NCBI GenBank assembly: GCA_038093515.1
Contig: JBBPSI010000128.1
Span: 1-64,000, forward strand
Length of the DNA: 64,000 bases
From: Butyriboletus loyo
Lineage: Eukaryota; Basidiomycota; Agaricomycetes; Boletales; Boletaceae
Reading direction: 5' to 3'
Shown here in pieces: positions 1 to 11,106 of the stretch. Position numbers and translations under genes: made by a program. Each line of letters begins with the position of its first letter. The stretch's first letter is position 1. The notes beneath the pieces are model-generated. The model was not told where the DNA came from, did not search any database, and saw only the letters and a list, made by a program, of their open reading frames with translations.

Positions 1-2073
1 GTGCTGTGAAATTCATCAAGTTTTTTGCTTGGGAGGAACGATGGATCGAGCGAGCGATGGATGCAAGAGGAGTCGAAATGGATTGGATGGTCAAGTGTGG
101 GTCACGTTTTTATTCGGGTTCGTGACCAATGATTGATATAATCCTCCAATGCGACGAAACTGTCGCGATCATCCAGCCCGTCTCAACTCAGTCATGTTCA
201 CCGCTCTCTGGAATTCGGCACCTATTCTCGTCTCCTTCATTTCGTTCTTTGCGTATGTTTACCAAGGCAACCAGCTGACAGTTTCTGTCGCATTCACTTC
301 CATCGCGTTGTTCACCATGATCCGGTATGACGAAGTTTAGTCCTAACTCGCCTGCGTCCTCATCAGCATCTAATAGGCAACCATTGAACATCATCCCTGC
401 TTGGATTGTCCAAATACTTCAGGTAAGTCGATCATCCGTGTGTCCATATCGATGGTCACTTATGCATTCGCCTCTTTGTGCAATTAGACTGGTGTAGCAC
501 TGAAACGCATAGAGACGTATCTCGGAGAGGAAGAGGTTACGGAACAGGTGTCGTCCATCAAGCGTGCTCGGGTGCCTGCAGACTCTCTCGCCACGGATGA
601 GGGTCTTGCGATCGAGGGTGGCACGTTCAAGTGGAATGAGGTGCCGGAGCAAGAGATCAAGGATGCAACAAAGGGCAAGAAAAACGGGAATGGCAAGAAT
701 GGCAAACCGCACGCGAATGAGAGTCGCAGGCCGAGCGATGAGACAGATACAGCTGTCGATGCAGAGAGTTTGTCGGGCAGACCTGGGATCGAGGATCACA
801 AGTTTGAACTGCAGGATATTTCGGTGCGATTCCCTGAGGGCGAATTGACGCTGATTACCGGGCCGACTGCGAGCGGCAAGTCTGCTTTACTGGTGAGCCC
901 TTGCTCGTGAATGCAGCCAACGTACTTACGTGGATATTTTCCTAGCTGGCACTTTTGGGTGAGATGACGATCACCAACGGAAAACTCATCATGTCCAAAA
1001 ATATCTCCAGTATCGATGGACATGGCAACGCGCACGCCATCTCATATGCTGCACAATCTCCCTGGTTGCGTCATCAATCTATCAAGGACAATATTCTGTT
1101 TGGGTATCCATGTGACGAGGAAAGATATAATGCAGTGGTAGAATGTTGTGCTCTGAAACCCGATTTTGATATTTTCGAAGATGGGGACCAGACAGAGATT
1201 GGCGCAAGGTGGGTTTTTGTCCAAAGGAATACTTGCAGTGTGTTGAGCGTCTTTCCTAGGGGTGTGAGTTTGTCTGGTGGACAAAAGGCTCGGTGAGTTT
1301 AGGGATGGTGTTATAGACATGAGAGGTACGCTGATTACCATTCCCAGTGTCGCGCTTGCTCGTGCTGTCTATGCTCGCACGAAATACATCTTGTTGGACG
1401 ACCCCTTGAGTGCTGTCGTATGTTCCTTACCTCTCCTCTCATTGTGACAAGGTCGCTGATCGCATAAGGGTTATAGGACAGCCACACCGCGAGGTTCTTG
1501 TACGAAAAACTATTGCGCGGGCCCCTCCTAGCCAACCGCACGGTCGTAAGTTCCGGTCCTTTTGCACTCAAACATGTACTTGATCTATGTGCTAGATCCT
1601 TGTTACGCACCATGTCGAACTCGTCTTTCCTGGAGCCTACTTTTTAGTGCGGATGCTTGACGGACGGATTGATACCCAAGGAACAGTGAAGGATTTGCGC
1701 GCCCAAGGTGTTTTAGAATATATTGCACAGGATTCACAAGCGGACGCGAAGCAGGAGGAGCCTGTCGCCGCGGGCGATGCGTTTGTGGATGATGCCCCCG
1801 CAGAGCCTGCCAAGATTGACTCGAAGAAGCCGAGGAAGCTGATCAAGGACGAACACAGGGAGAGCGGTGGTGTCAAGTGGTCGGTCTATAATGCCTATTT
1901 AAAGGCCTCGTGCGTCATCTTTTCTTGTTGATTTGAGGTAGAGGCAACTTACATGATGGGTACCTAGGTCGTATTGGACGTGGTTCAGGGACTGGAGAGG
2001 AACCCAATGCCGGGAAAGCAAGTATTTGGAGCCTAACAACAGGGCAGAGACTCGTTGGCCCACTTCAACATGA
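1..2073 (+). CDS. ABCC (MRP/Yor1-type) ABC transporter, partial: end of first membrane domain plus NBD1
   Basis: This is an ATP-driven membrane exporter fragment whose 5' end lies outside the window. Exons read KFIKFFAWEERWIERAMD (from base 9), then after an intron ending at about 177 a segment with FTALWNSAPILVSF, QPLNIIPAWIVQ, and a long exon from 487. The nucleotide-binding domain shows Walker A GPTASGKSALL (about 862-894), signature LSGGQKAR (about 1270-1293), Walker B YILLDDPLSAVD (about 1387-1422) and the H-loop region VTHHVEL (about 1604-1624). After SYWTWF at 1969-1986 the homology stops: a complete ABCC protein would continue with a second membrane domain and NBD2, which are absent. 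Read without further splicing the frame ends at TGA 2071-2073, inside WD40-coding DNA. It is therefore truncated or chimeric at its 3' end. Family assignment is firm; substrate is unknown. Confidence 0.88.
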
Positions 2074-3923
2074 CGAGTGGGTCACTGGAATCAAATTCTC
2101 TCGGAATGGTGACCACATCGCCACTGCTACATATAACAGCTCCATCCGCATTTTCAACAGTCACAATGGCGAGCAGCTCCTCATCATCCAGACTGAGACA
2201 TCTGGGGGTGTGACCACTCCGCTCGCGTGGTCAGCCGATGATCAGCAGATTTTTGCTGCGTCCCATGACAACAAAATCAGATCATTTGACAGCTCCACTG
2301 GGTCCCAACTCGCTGAATCGCCGGTTCTCTGTGATGACCGCAGGGGCGTCTTCCCTCTCGCTCTAGCCGCAAATGGCAAATTCATTGCTGCATTCGGAGA
2401 GCATTCAATCTTCTTTCTGGACACATCAACACTGACTCGGATTGACCCTGTCATCGAGGACAGTGAAAAGTTACGGTCCATTGCTGTCTCCCCAGACAGC
2501 CGGTATCTCGTGACTGGACGATATGACGGGAAAATTGTAATACGTGATCTCAGCAACATTCTACCAGACCTGTATGGACCTTTCCATGTAAGTATTTGTG
2601 CCTCCATGGTTGTCAGAAGAGTCTTGTTGACCTTGTCGTGTATGTACATCAGGAAGATCCTAGTAAGCCCAAGTCTGACAGTCACAGCGATGCCGATGTC
2701 CTCGAGGTACCAGTTCGTTCGTTTGCATTCTCGAAGCGATTTCTCACGATGTCGGATGGGATAGGTCGAGGTGCCATCGAGCGCGCCCCCTCCCGAGTTC
2801 AACTTTGATGAGGTTGGTGACTATGCCATTTTTTATTGTTTCTGTGTTGACCCTGTTCAAGCCACCATCCCCAGGTTCTTCTGCTGGCCCACGGGAGGGC
2901 CGATCCCGTGCTGTACCACAGTTGTCAGATGCGCCACCAGTGATCTCCCCTCCAGATGCACGTCCGGGGGGAAACTTTGACATTGCCGAACCGTCTCATG
3001 GCCGTTCAATACTCAAAAAGTGGCTACAGAAAAAGAGTAACAAGGACCCCACTTCTCATAAGCCTGGTAAACTTCTTGGAAAGTTGCATCAGGATGTCGA
3101 TCGTCAATCTTCTTCCTCCCCAGCGAGGGTGGATGACACAAACAAGGGTCCTTCGAGGATGGCCGCGGCTAAACGTAAGCCAGTGAGTGTTCGTCCTGGG
3201 CACTGGAAAATTGGATACGGTGTAACTAACCCATCATCTTGGCGGACAGTCGCAAGATCGTTCAGAAAGCGAGGCGGATTTATTTACAGGAGCTCGTTAC
3301 ATGTTACAGGATAAATCGACTGCCAAGACTACTAGTACTGTTCCCAAGGATCCCAACGAAGGTACTTCTGGTAGCGAACAGCGTACTGCAGATGCAAGGG
3401 AAGCAGACCCGGTATGACTTTCCTGGTGATGGTGGACCTCGTCACGATATCTCACGCCCTCTTAGATGCAGCAAGCGAACGATGCGTCTCAACCTCCGGC
3501 TCCGGGGGTCCATCTAACGGTGCGCGCTCCTTTGGTTTAGCCTACATTGTTAGACTTACAGTCGGTTAGCACCGACCAGACACAGGTAACGCTACCCTTG
3601 CGATCACGTTTCCTGCGTGGTTACTGTGTATTCGCTCAGGTGCACATGATGGGATGGATTGATCCCGGCGATTTAATACAAACTACTACAATGAATGTAT
3701 GCTATTGGAAACCGAACTTTTGTCGTACAAACATTACTTTGCTTACATAATCGTACTGAAACTGAGTAGCACCCGTGTTCGTGATACGTATCTCCTTTGC
3801 ATTTCGCCAACGTCGTCGTGGTTTCCCCTGCGATTCTTCACATGCACACCGACTATGAAGTCGCTCGAGAACGTTTGTGTCACCTTGCAGCCCATCAGTA
3901 TGACTCCTGAGAAGCCCGTTTCA
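1990..3923 (+). pseudogene. WD40-repeat protein, N-terminally truncated, with degenerate C-terminal tail
   Basis: From about 1990 the second frame encodes WD40 blades: ASIWSLTTGQRLVGPLQHD, GIKFSRNGDHIATATYNSS, RIFNSHNGEQLL, PLAWSADDQQIFAASHDNK, RSFDSSTGSQL, AVSPDSRYLVTGRYDGK and VIRDLSNILPDLYGPFH (to about 2588). Later exons code for a polar, low-complexity tail: one ending VPSSAPPPEFNFDE (about 2767-2811), one with ILKKWLQKKSNKDPTSHKPG (about 2878-3180), one with SESEADLFTGARYMLQDKS (about 3250-3410), then short exons to about 3690 and a piece with LHFANVVVVSPAILHMHTD near 3800-3915 that runs into a stop. No start codon or N-terminal part is present, because an ABC transporter directly precedes it. 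Such WD40 proteins in fungi often sit behind NACHT domains, but none is visible here. Splicing of the tail is uncertain. Confidence 0.6.
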
Positions 3924-3964
3924 TGATTAAGCTCCGAGTCGCTGGGTGTTCACTCAAGTTCACT

Positions 3965-4545
3965 GACAACGAAGTTCAGATGCCATGTAAGTGCTTGCGT
4001 CTTCTCATAGTCTCGGCATATCAGGTATGTAGGTCCCATTCTATCTTCCGTGCTGGCAGAACTATGTCGGTATGTATCTACCTCACGAGCGATCGTTGAG
4101 ACAAGCAGGTGATCTTCTGCCACAACAACAAACCATCTGACTCTACCCCTGTACTCATTCCATCACCAAACGTATTGCGCATTTGCGCTGACTCTATCGT
4201 TGTGGATATACAACAGGAAGATCTGGGGCATATCCAGCACGCTCGAGTCCGAAGGACGCAGTGAACAGTGAATACCGTGACGGCCATGGTGATCTCCTCG
4301 ACGTCACGGTATGAGTTCGTTCATGCTTCCCTCAGAGTGAGCGCTCACGATGGCATAGGTCGATCCTGAGGTGCCGTCGAGCACACCAGGTCCTCTATTT
4401 CGCTTTGACGAGGTTGGTGATCGCTTCGTTCCCCATATACTAGAGCCGACATGACAAACAAATTTAAGAAAAGACGATCGTACCCTACGCCATCGCCACT
4501 GGACATCCCTTTGGCAATCAGCTACACTTGAGCTTTAACGTATGT
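3965..4545 (+). other. Unidentified coding exons
   Basis: Several open, codon-like segments with splice signals lie on this strand: one with VIFCHNNKPSDSTPVLIPSP (about 4107 onward), one with EYRDGHGDLLDVT (about 4270-4310), one reading VDPEVPSSTPGPLFRFDE (4361-4414) and one with TIVPYAIATGHPFGNQLHLS (about 4474-4540). The third strongly resembles an exon of the WD40 gene at 2764-2811, including the bases after the donor. They could be the end of the WD40 gene, a second decayed copy or another gene. I do not recognise the protein. Confidence 0.35.
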
Positions 4546-4581
4546 GTACAGAAAAAAAAGTTCGGTGACGATATCCTCCCG

Positions 4582-5996
4582 TCAAATACCTCCCCCACTC
4601 AAGATATACTCTATCGCAGCGTGCACGTTGCCGCCAGTTGCAAGAAGGGCACGGACGTTCTGAGACGCATTGGCGAAACCCATATCTTGTAGTTGCTGGT
4701 AAGAAAGAAGGCGAGGTGAGATGAATCACTATACAGGAGCCAGTTGGACGGACCTGGAGCTGTACTTGGAACCGATCCTCTGGCGTTCTGGTATCCGCGG
4801 GAACAGTGGGTGGCGCACCAAAGGGGCCCAAGCCCCCACCGAGACCGCCTAGGCCACCCCCAGGGCCACCCAGAAGCGCCTGTAGCAGTGCAGGATTGGG
4901 TAAACCAGCACCTGTTCCAGCGGCGCCGGGTTGTGCCGGCGTAGACGGCAAAGTGGGGTTAGTAGCGCCCGTGCCAGCCGTGCCAGAGGGGAATCCAGGG
5001 ACTGGGAACGCAGTAGCAGCGCCAATACCACCGGGAGGACTGCCGAGCCCAGCCCCGCGCATCATTGCAGACATCTGCATCATGGTACGCAACGTTTCGG
5101 GGTTCGCCCTGTTTCATGGAGACAGGGATATGTTAACAGTGAACACGTCAAGGGTAGAAGCGTAAGAACGAGAGAGAACGCTACGAACATCATTTGTCTA
5201 AATTGCTCGCTTTGGAAGAGTTCCCGGATTTGGGGTGCCATCGAGCTGAGTTGTGGATTGAGCTGAATCAACTGGTCGAGGATGGCGGGATTGGCCATGA
5301 GGGACGACATTTGCTGCAGAAATTCTGGTGATTGCATCATAGTTTGAAGCTGCGGGGGAGGGACGTTAGTCGATCGTGGATGGCACGTTCGCTATGCACG
5401 GGGGAGATGCAGACCATGTTGGGATCGTTCTGGTTTACACCCATCTCCGCAAATGGATTGAAGCCAGCCATGGCACCGAAGCCCATGTGGCTATTGAGAA
5501 GGGTGAGCGGGTCGGAGGGATTCTGGCCAGTTTGCATTGTCGGGATTTGTTGGGGTGGTGGGGCGGATGAGGGACCAGAAGCGGACGGGTTGCGTGCAGC
5601 ACCTTTGACCATGTGGATGGTATGTGACGACTGGATCTTGTACACGGACAACGAGTCTTCATCCTGCGAAAGCGGGGGAGCGATAAGATGAGTGGAACGT
5701 GGACACGACAAGACGCATCGGCACCTTGAGTACTCGGCCTGGGTGGGGGTCAGCGTCAAGATATGGCGGTGTGAGAGTCAGTTGGACACGTACCTGAGTA
5801 GATCAGTCTCTGTCGATCAGCCTCGACGTCCGACTTTGCGGCGATGGCACGCTTGAGCTCGAGGACGGTCTTGTCCGGGCTGATCGATATCTGGATCTTG
5901 AGCTCGCTAGGACCTGGTGAGGAGGAGTAAGTTGGACATTGGTGTCAAGGGGAAAGAGATACCCTTGACGCTGATGTGTATTTCATTGTCGGCCAT
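4582..5996 (-). CDS. dsk2: Ubiquilin / Dsk2-like ubiquitin receptor (UBL-STI1-UBA)
   Basis: This is a shuttle protein that binds ubiquitinated cargo through its UBA domain and the proteasome through its ubiquitin-like domain. The start MADNEIHISVKG (5996) leads into a UBL with ELKIQISISPDKTVLELKRA, ending in QRLIYSG. The middle has the STI1-like MLQTMMQSPEFLQQ, LMANPAILDQLIQLNPQ and RELFQSEQFRQMM motifs, followed by a Pro/Gly/Ala-rich linker (GGPGGGLGGLGGGLGPFG). The end is a UBA domain, QLQDMGFANASQNVRALLAT, with terminal IEYILSGGGI and stop at 4582-4584. Domain order and overall size fit the family. Its start codon is 53 bases from that of the divergent DLH gene, suggesting a shared promoter. 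Exon borders were placed by eye. Confidence 0.93.
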
Positions 5997-6049
5997 GGTG
6001 AAGCGGAGAGAGTGTGTAATGTCGACACAGCCACCTTCAATCGATCTTC
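5997..6049. promoter_or_regulatory. Very short divergent intergenic region (Dsk2 / DLH)
   Basis: Only 53 bases separate the start codons of the Dsk2 gene (-) and the DLH gene (+). No TATA box is visible in it. Either the 5' UTRs overlap or promoter elements lie within the neighbouring coding regions. Co-regulation is an inference from layout. Confidence 0.5.
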
Positions 6050-7200
6050 ATGTCCTGCGACGATTGCTTCAAGACCGTCCTCCACTCCGGCACACCACAA
6101 GGCCGCACAGAGTACATCGCAGACGTCCCAACTTACATTTCTGAGCCCACCACAGCCCAGACGGGGCAGAAGAAGATCCTTCTTTTCTTTTCGGACGTAT
6201 TCAGCCCGTTCTACACCAACAGCCAACTCCTTCAGGACTGGTTTGCGTCCAATGGTGACCACGTTTCCTTCTATGCAATAGACACTATTTACATGGGCGC
6301 AGGCTACGTCGTCCTCGGCATTGATTACTTCCTGGGCGACAGGTTCGAGGCACTCATGAAACAGCCCGGCTTCGTCCGCAAAACTTGGCGTGACAAGGTC
6401 GTCGCTCAGGCACGCGAGCTCACCCCAAAGTGGGTCGAGGCAGTCAGACAACGTTACGGTCAGGGACTCACTCTCGTATTGTCTCGCATGCGCTGACTTC
6501 GGATTGGACCAGGTACGACCGACGTCAAGTACTTTGCAGTCGGTATGCCATCTCTCGTTTCCCCGTCGTTCTACTCACATCGCTTCGTCTTATTCAGGAT
6601 ACTGTTTCGGGGCCCCGTACGCCTTCGCCCTCGCGAACGATCCAACTTTCAACCTCGTGGCTGGTGAGCCCGTCTTCCTCGAATCTTTACCCTTCCCACG
6701 TCTGATTTACCCCCAGGCGCTGTCGCACATCCTTCCGACATCTACGATGGTGCAACGAAACAACTCAAGACAGACATCATCGAGAACTGTGTGGGTCAGT
6801 GAAGGCGTTCATATCAGGAAGACGTACCCTGATCCCCCTTTCTCAGCGCCTATCGCCTTAGGCTGTGCAGGTGAACGATTGATCGCAACCTGCTCGTCAG
6901 CCCTATCCAGGCGGGAACTGAACATACATTCCAGAGATTGACCATGCCTTCCCCACCGAAGCGCGTCGCCAGGTAGAAGACATTCTCGTCAAGAACAAGG
7001 TGCACTATTACTTCCAAATCTTCAGTGGCGTCTCACACGGGTTCGGCACGCGTGGTGATCCTGCCGACGATGCTCAGCGTGCGTCCCCCCCTCTTGTAGC
7101 GCATACATTCACCCACGTCGGAGCTACTCCATTTACAGGCTTTGCGAAAGAGGAATGCGCGCGCGGATTCTTACACTGGTTCAACAGATTCGCGGCGTAG
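6050..7200 (+). CDS. Dienelactone hydrolase family protein (paralogue 1)
   Basis: This is an alpha/beta-hydrolase of the dienelactone hydrolase family, likely cytosolic and acting on lactones or small esters. The start MSCDDCFKTVLHSGTPQGRT matches the family N-terminus. Next come KKILLFFSDVFSP, YVVLGIDYFLGDR, the nucleophile motif GYCFGAPYAFALA (Cys), CAEIDHAFP carrying the probable catalytic Asp (spliced across about 6870-6950), and FSGVSHGFGTRGDP carrying the catalytic His. It ends HWFNRFAA with TAG at 7198-7200. About seven exons with short introns are needed. The Cys-Asp-His triad is complete. A paralogue with the same order of motifs lies at 9860-11106. The substrate cannot be told from sequence. 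Confidence 0.9.
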
Positions 7201-8154
7201 TCATCCTTACTCGGACATACATACTTGAAGGAACACATGTTGTCATCATTATCGAAATGTACGATATGCGTGTTGTTGATTGTAACGCAATCCGTCAGAA
7301 CGGTGCGCATCTGACCACTAGCATAGCCATCAGAAACGGAGTAGCCCATGTCTGCGCAAGGTTCGTGACAGCGTTCCCACCCAATCATAACCTCATATCA
7401 TGCATTCTTCCTGCATAATATTTTTGCATTATTCACCATGCAACACACTACATGACTGAAATGAGAGTTATTTGTCGAGAATTCAGGATATTGGAGTTAG
7501 ATTTTCAGCGCACCATGTTAGGGTTCCCCAGTGAGTTATGTCTAATCTTGTTTGTCATTGAAAATTGTATGGCATTTTGTGCGCTTTGCGATCACTGAAA
7601 GGCAGTGTTGATGGTGCGTACACCTGAGATTCATGCACTTCTGATCTGAAAATCAGCAAGGTCACTGACGTTCAGCTGTTTTACTACTACAGTGAGCTGA
7701 CTACATCCTGAAATGGCGGGTCGAATATCACGACTTTGCGCGGCGTGCTCTATGGTGATGACCGTTCCACATTCAGCAAGTTATCAGAGTCGGCAAAACA
7801 CGTATCTCGACGAGGCATGTAGGCGATGCACTTGTCGTGCATAACGATAGAGTCATGAAAGTCAGCCTGAACTCGATCTTGGTCATTAATGTGTGTTGTG
7901 CATGATCGATAACGTCCCGTCTCGTCACAGAATAAAGTATTCGATATGAACGAAGTTTGTCCGTCATGCATCATGATTTGATGATCAACACCCCAAATCT
8001 TTGTTGGAGATCATCCCGTAGATAGATCAAAGATGGATAAGACTAACGACTTACATTCGTTACGTTTCCTTATTTGGACACTCTTACATTCTTGAAACCA
8101 CACCGGCACCACCAACCCATGGACCCCCCCTGTGCCACTACCGCATAATCCATT
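7201..8154. other. Intergenic, no supported gene
   Basis: Downstream of the DLH gene I see no convincing coding exons. The 5' part of the HNH gene that follows may extend into the right end of this stretch, but I could not place a start codon. Confidence 0.4.
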
Positions 8155-9344
8155 CCAAATAAGCGTGTTGCATACAATAAGTACCTCACCCTTGAGGCTG
8201 AAGCGGATGGTGTTGAGCCCATCAAGCACAGTCCCCCGCCCATGGTCTGTGCTCGCCTTCTTGGCCACTTGTTACGCTTGGTACCCGCCGGTAATGGCCA
8301 AGGGCAACTTCAGCGGGAGGTCACTTCCGCGAAGGACCATGCAACGCTCTTGCAGCTAGCCGCAGTATATATGAATAATTTCATCCGCGCGTGTGAGTCA
8401 CGGTATTTTCGTTGTCTATTTGATCAGCCTATTTTACTCACTGACCTTTCGACAGTCAAGCGCAGCAGCGGACCGACCCTAGCGCCTTTCACGCACTCAT
8501 CTCGCCTGAATATACCATGGCTATGGTGGGGGAGTGTAAATTAGATCGCCGCTCCGCTCGGACTTTGGTACGTTTTCATAGAGTGTCGTGACGCTTTCCG
8601 ATGACATCCTGAATAGGCAATGCGCCGTGATGACAATTGTTGCCTGATGGGTGGCTTGAAGGATATCAAACATCAGTAAAACAGTTGCTGGTTTCCGATG
8701 CTAACCGAGTGTAGCCGAGTGCTACAGACAGCTACAGACAGCTAACCGGTGGTTCCGACCAATAACCGTTTCACTGATGAACACGGTGGAGGAGTCCACC
8801 CGCAGGCGGCGCACATCATTCCAGAATTGACTAATGATGGCAGAAAGGTGTGTGTATAACGTCTTCCTTCCGTCAATTAACGATATCGATATCGCTGTAG
8901 CGCTTCCAATCTACTGGGGTATGGTCAATTCTATCGATGTTTAGTAACGACAATATCATCGAGGACCTGACCGGCAACCGTATCCACCGTCTCGAGAACA
9001 TTATATCGATGAACATTACCTCCCACATGCTTTTTGACGACCTTTACCTGTGGCTCAAGCCTGTGGAAGTGCGTTTACCATCTCTTTCTCTTTCCTGTGC
9101 GCCTTCATAGGGTATCGTGTGTATGTCGCCAAGGAGGTATTGCGAAATCACGCACCCCTTCGACCCCTTCCCGAATGTGACGTTCACCACAGCTACCACC
9201 CTGCCTCTTCCCAATCACGAGTACTTGGCGCTTCATGCACTTTGTTGTGAGGTGGAATGGATGTCCGGGGCTGCAGAGTACATCATGGACATTGAAATGA
9301 TACAAGAGTCCTCGACAACGATGGCTCAAATGTTGACCTCTTGA
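8155..9344 (+). pseudogene. HNH-nuclease domain protein of the basidiomycete type, probably broken
   Basis: Exons read KYLTLEAEADGVEPIKH, ARLLGHLLRLVPAGNGQG, ATLLQLAAVYMNNFIRA (about 8170-8391), then AFHALISPEYTMAM, then AMRRDDNCCLMGGLKDIKH (8617 onward), AAHIIPELTNDGRK (about 8807-8848), IIEDLTGNRIHRLENI and FDDLYLWLKPVE (to about 9068), and finally LPLPNHEYLALHALCCEVEW, MSGAAEYIMDIE and a stop at 9342-9344. This order fits the fungal HNH_2-like family, with RRDDNCCLM as the entry to the HNH fold and AHIIPE as its His motif. Between 8690 and 8760 I cannot find a splice that avoids an in-frame TAA just before the AHIIPE exon, so the gene may be inactivated. The start was not found. It lies between the two DLH paralogues. 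Confidence 0.65.
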
Positions 9345-9800
9345 TCACAACGTTATCGCTTGCTGAAATCTGACGGTGATGATAACTGTTTGTTCGTGCC
9401 CCTGCCACGGATGGCACATTCATTTACTCGTATGCAATGGGCTTCCTTTGGGTGGAGATTCCCCCCTTGCATGCAATCATCGCTTCGGTACGGATTCTTG
9501 CGGTGGCGATGAGATATCATGAGGCCGTGCAGGGTTTCATAGAGGGCCAGCGGGCGTTGCGCCTGCTTATCGGCGGATCTGCGAGATCAGGAGCGGCGAA
9601 CACCGGTGTCCCTTGTCCTAGTAAGGAGAAGGGACTCGAACGGGATAGAATGCGTACGTATCTCGGAATTGTGTGTAGGTCTGATAATGATGTGACTGCT
9701 CCACATTCGATGAGTCATTGAATTATGAAGAGTCGGTCTTCATCGGTCTTGGTCATGCGTTTTAGGCACGATCAATAGGAGCATCCGACCGCAGTCGTCG

Positions 9801-9808
9801 ATATAAAA
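9801..9808 (+). promoter_or_regulatory. TATA box upstream of DLH paralogue 2
   Basis: ATATAAAAGG starts at 9801, about 50 bases before the ATG at 9860. It fits a TATA element with a short 5' leader. Confidence 0.55.
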
Positions 9809-9859
9809 GGGGTCGGTCCATCGTTATCTGCAAATAAATACCGCAAATCTACTCACACA

Positions 9860-11106
9860 ATGTCGACGACACTCGCAGGCCCCCCTAGCTCATGCTGCTG
9901 GACTGGCATCAAACACACCGGCACGCCTGAAGGACGGGTCGAGCCGCTCGGTGGACTCAACACCTACATCGCGGAACCACCTGCAGGTGCAAAGTCCGGA
10001 TCGCACAAGAAAGTGCTGTTGTTCCTCTCAGACATCTGGGGATCTCTGTTCATCAACAACAAGTTGTTGCAAGACTATTTCGCTTCGTGCGGTTCGTTCT
10101 TGTTCAGTTGTTGGCGTGCTGAGTCGGACGTGCTGACTCGTTAAGGGGACACCAGGATTCATCGTTCTCGGACCGGATTATTTCTTTGGATCATACGTTC
10201 AGGACTTGCCCCCAGATCGTGACTGGTTTGCTTGGATAGATGCGGCGCGCGGGCCCGCGAAGGAGGCCTTCCCAAAGTGGCTCGACGCCGTCAAAGAGAA
10301 GTATGGTATGCTCGGAAACATACAATCCTTCCCTTTGAAATGCTTATCATCGTTTGTTTTTCCTACTAGGCACCGAGACGACAGAGTACGCTGCGGTCGG
10401 TACGTGTTGCAAACCCTCCTATTCCTCGCCGACCATTCGACGCATGCCACTGAACAAACGTGACCGTCTTTCTCTCCAGGTTACTGTTTCGGCGCACCGT
10501 TTGTGCTGGATCTGGCTGCAGAAGGATTTATCGTCGCAGGTAACGCGTTTTCCCATGCGCACCTTTTTTTATCCGCTTAATGTGTACGTCCTCGCAGGTG
10601 CCGTCGCGCACGCTGCCTACCTCGATGAAAGCCATTTCGAGAAGCTCGCCCGTACGTTCCCACCCACCCACCTCTTCATATTCGATCGGGGCTCACACCA
10701 ACACCTTGACAGGACCTCTCCTCCTATCCTGTGCTGGTGAGTGCCGTCGAACTGACACTTTTTTTTTTCTCCACACACGCTAACGGTTGAGCCGATACCC
10801 CTGCATTGACAATAGAGGAAGACTTTTTGTTCCCGCTCGAGTCACGACGCCGCGCGGAAGACATCATGTCGCGCAATAAATCGAGCTACTATATCCAAGT
10901 GTTCTCGGGCGTCTCCCACGGTTTCGCGGTGCGTGGAGACCCGAACGTACCCCACGAGCGTGCGTCTGTCCTTCTCTCTCCCTTGCCTACATATTTGTAC
11001 CCGTGACGCGGGTTTCGGATGCTCATCGTTCGTGTCTTTTACAGGCTGGGCAAAGGAGGAATGTGCACGTGGTGTCAAGGAGTGGTTCACCCGATTTTAC
11101 ACGTGA
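9860..11106 (+). CDS. Dienelactone hydrolase family protein (paralogue 2)
   Basis: This has the same fold and likely reaction type as the DLH gene at 6050-7200. It starts MSTTLAGPPSSCCWTGIKH and continues with KKVLLFLSDIWGSLFINN, FIVLGPDYFFGS, the nucleophile motif GYCFGAPFVLDLAAEGF, GAVAHAAYLDESHFEKLA, SCAEEDFLFPLESRRRAED with the probable catalytic Asp, and FSGVSHGFAVRGDP with the His. It ends VKEWFTRFYT with TGA at 11104-11106. All triad residues are present. Intron positions match those of the first copy closely, which supports gene duplication. The protein differs in many loop residues, so the two may have different substrates or regulation; this copy alone has a clear TATA box. Confidence 0.9.
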
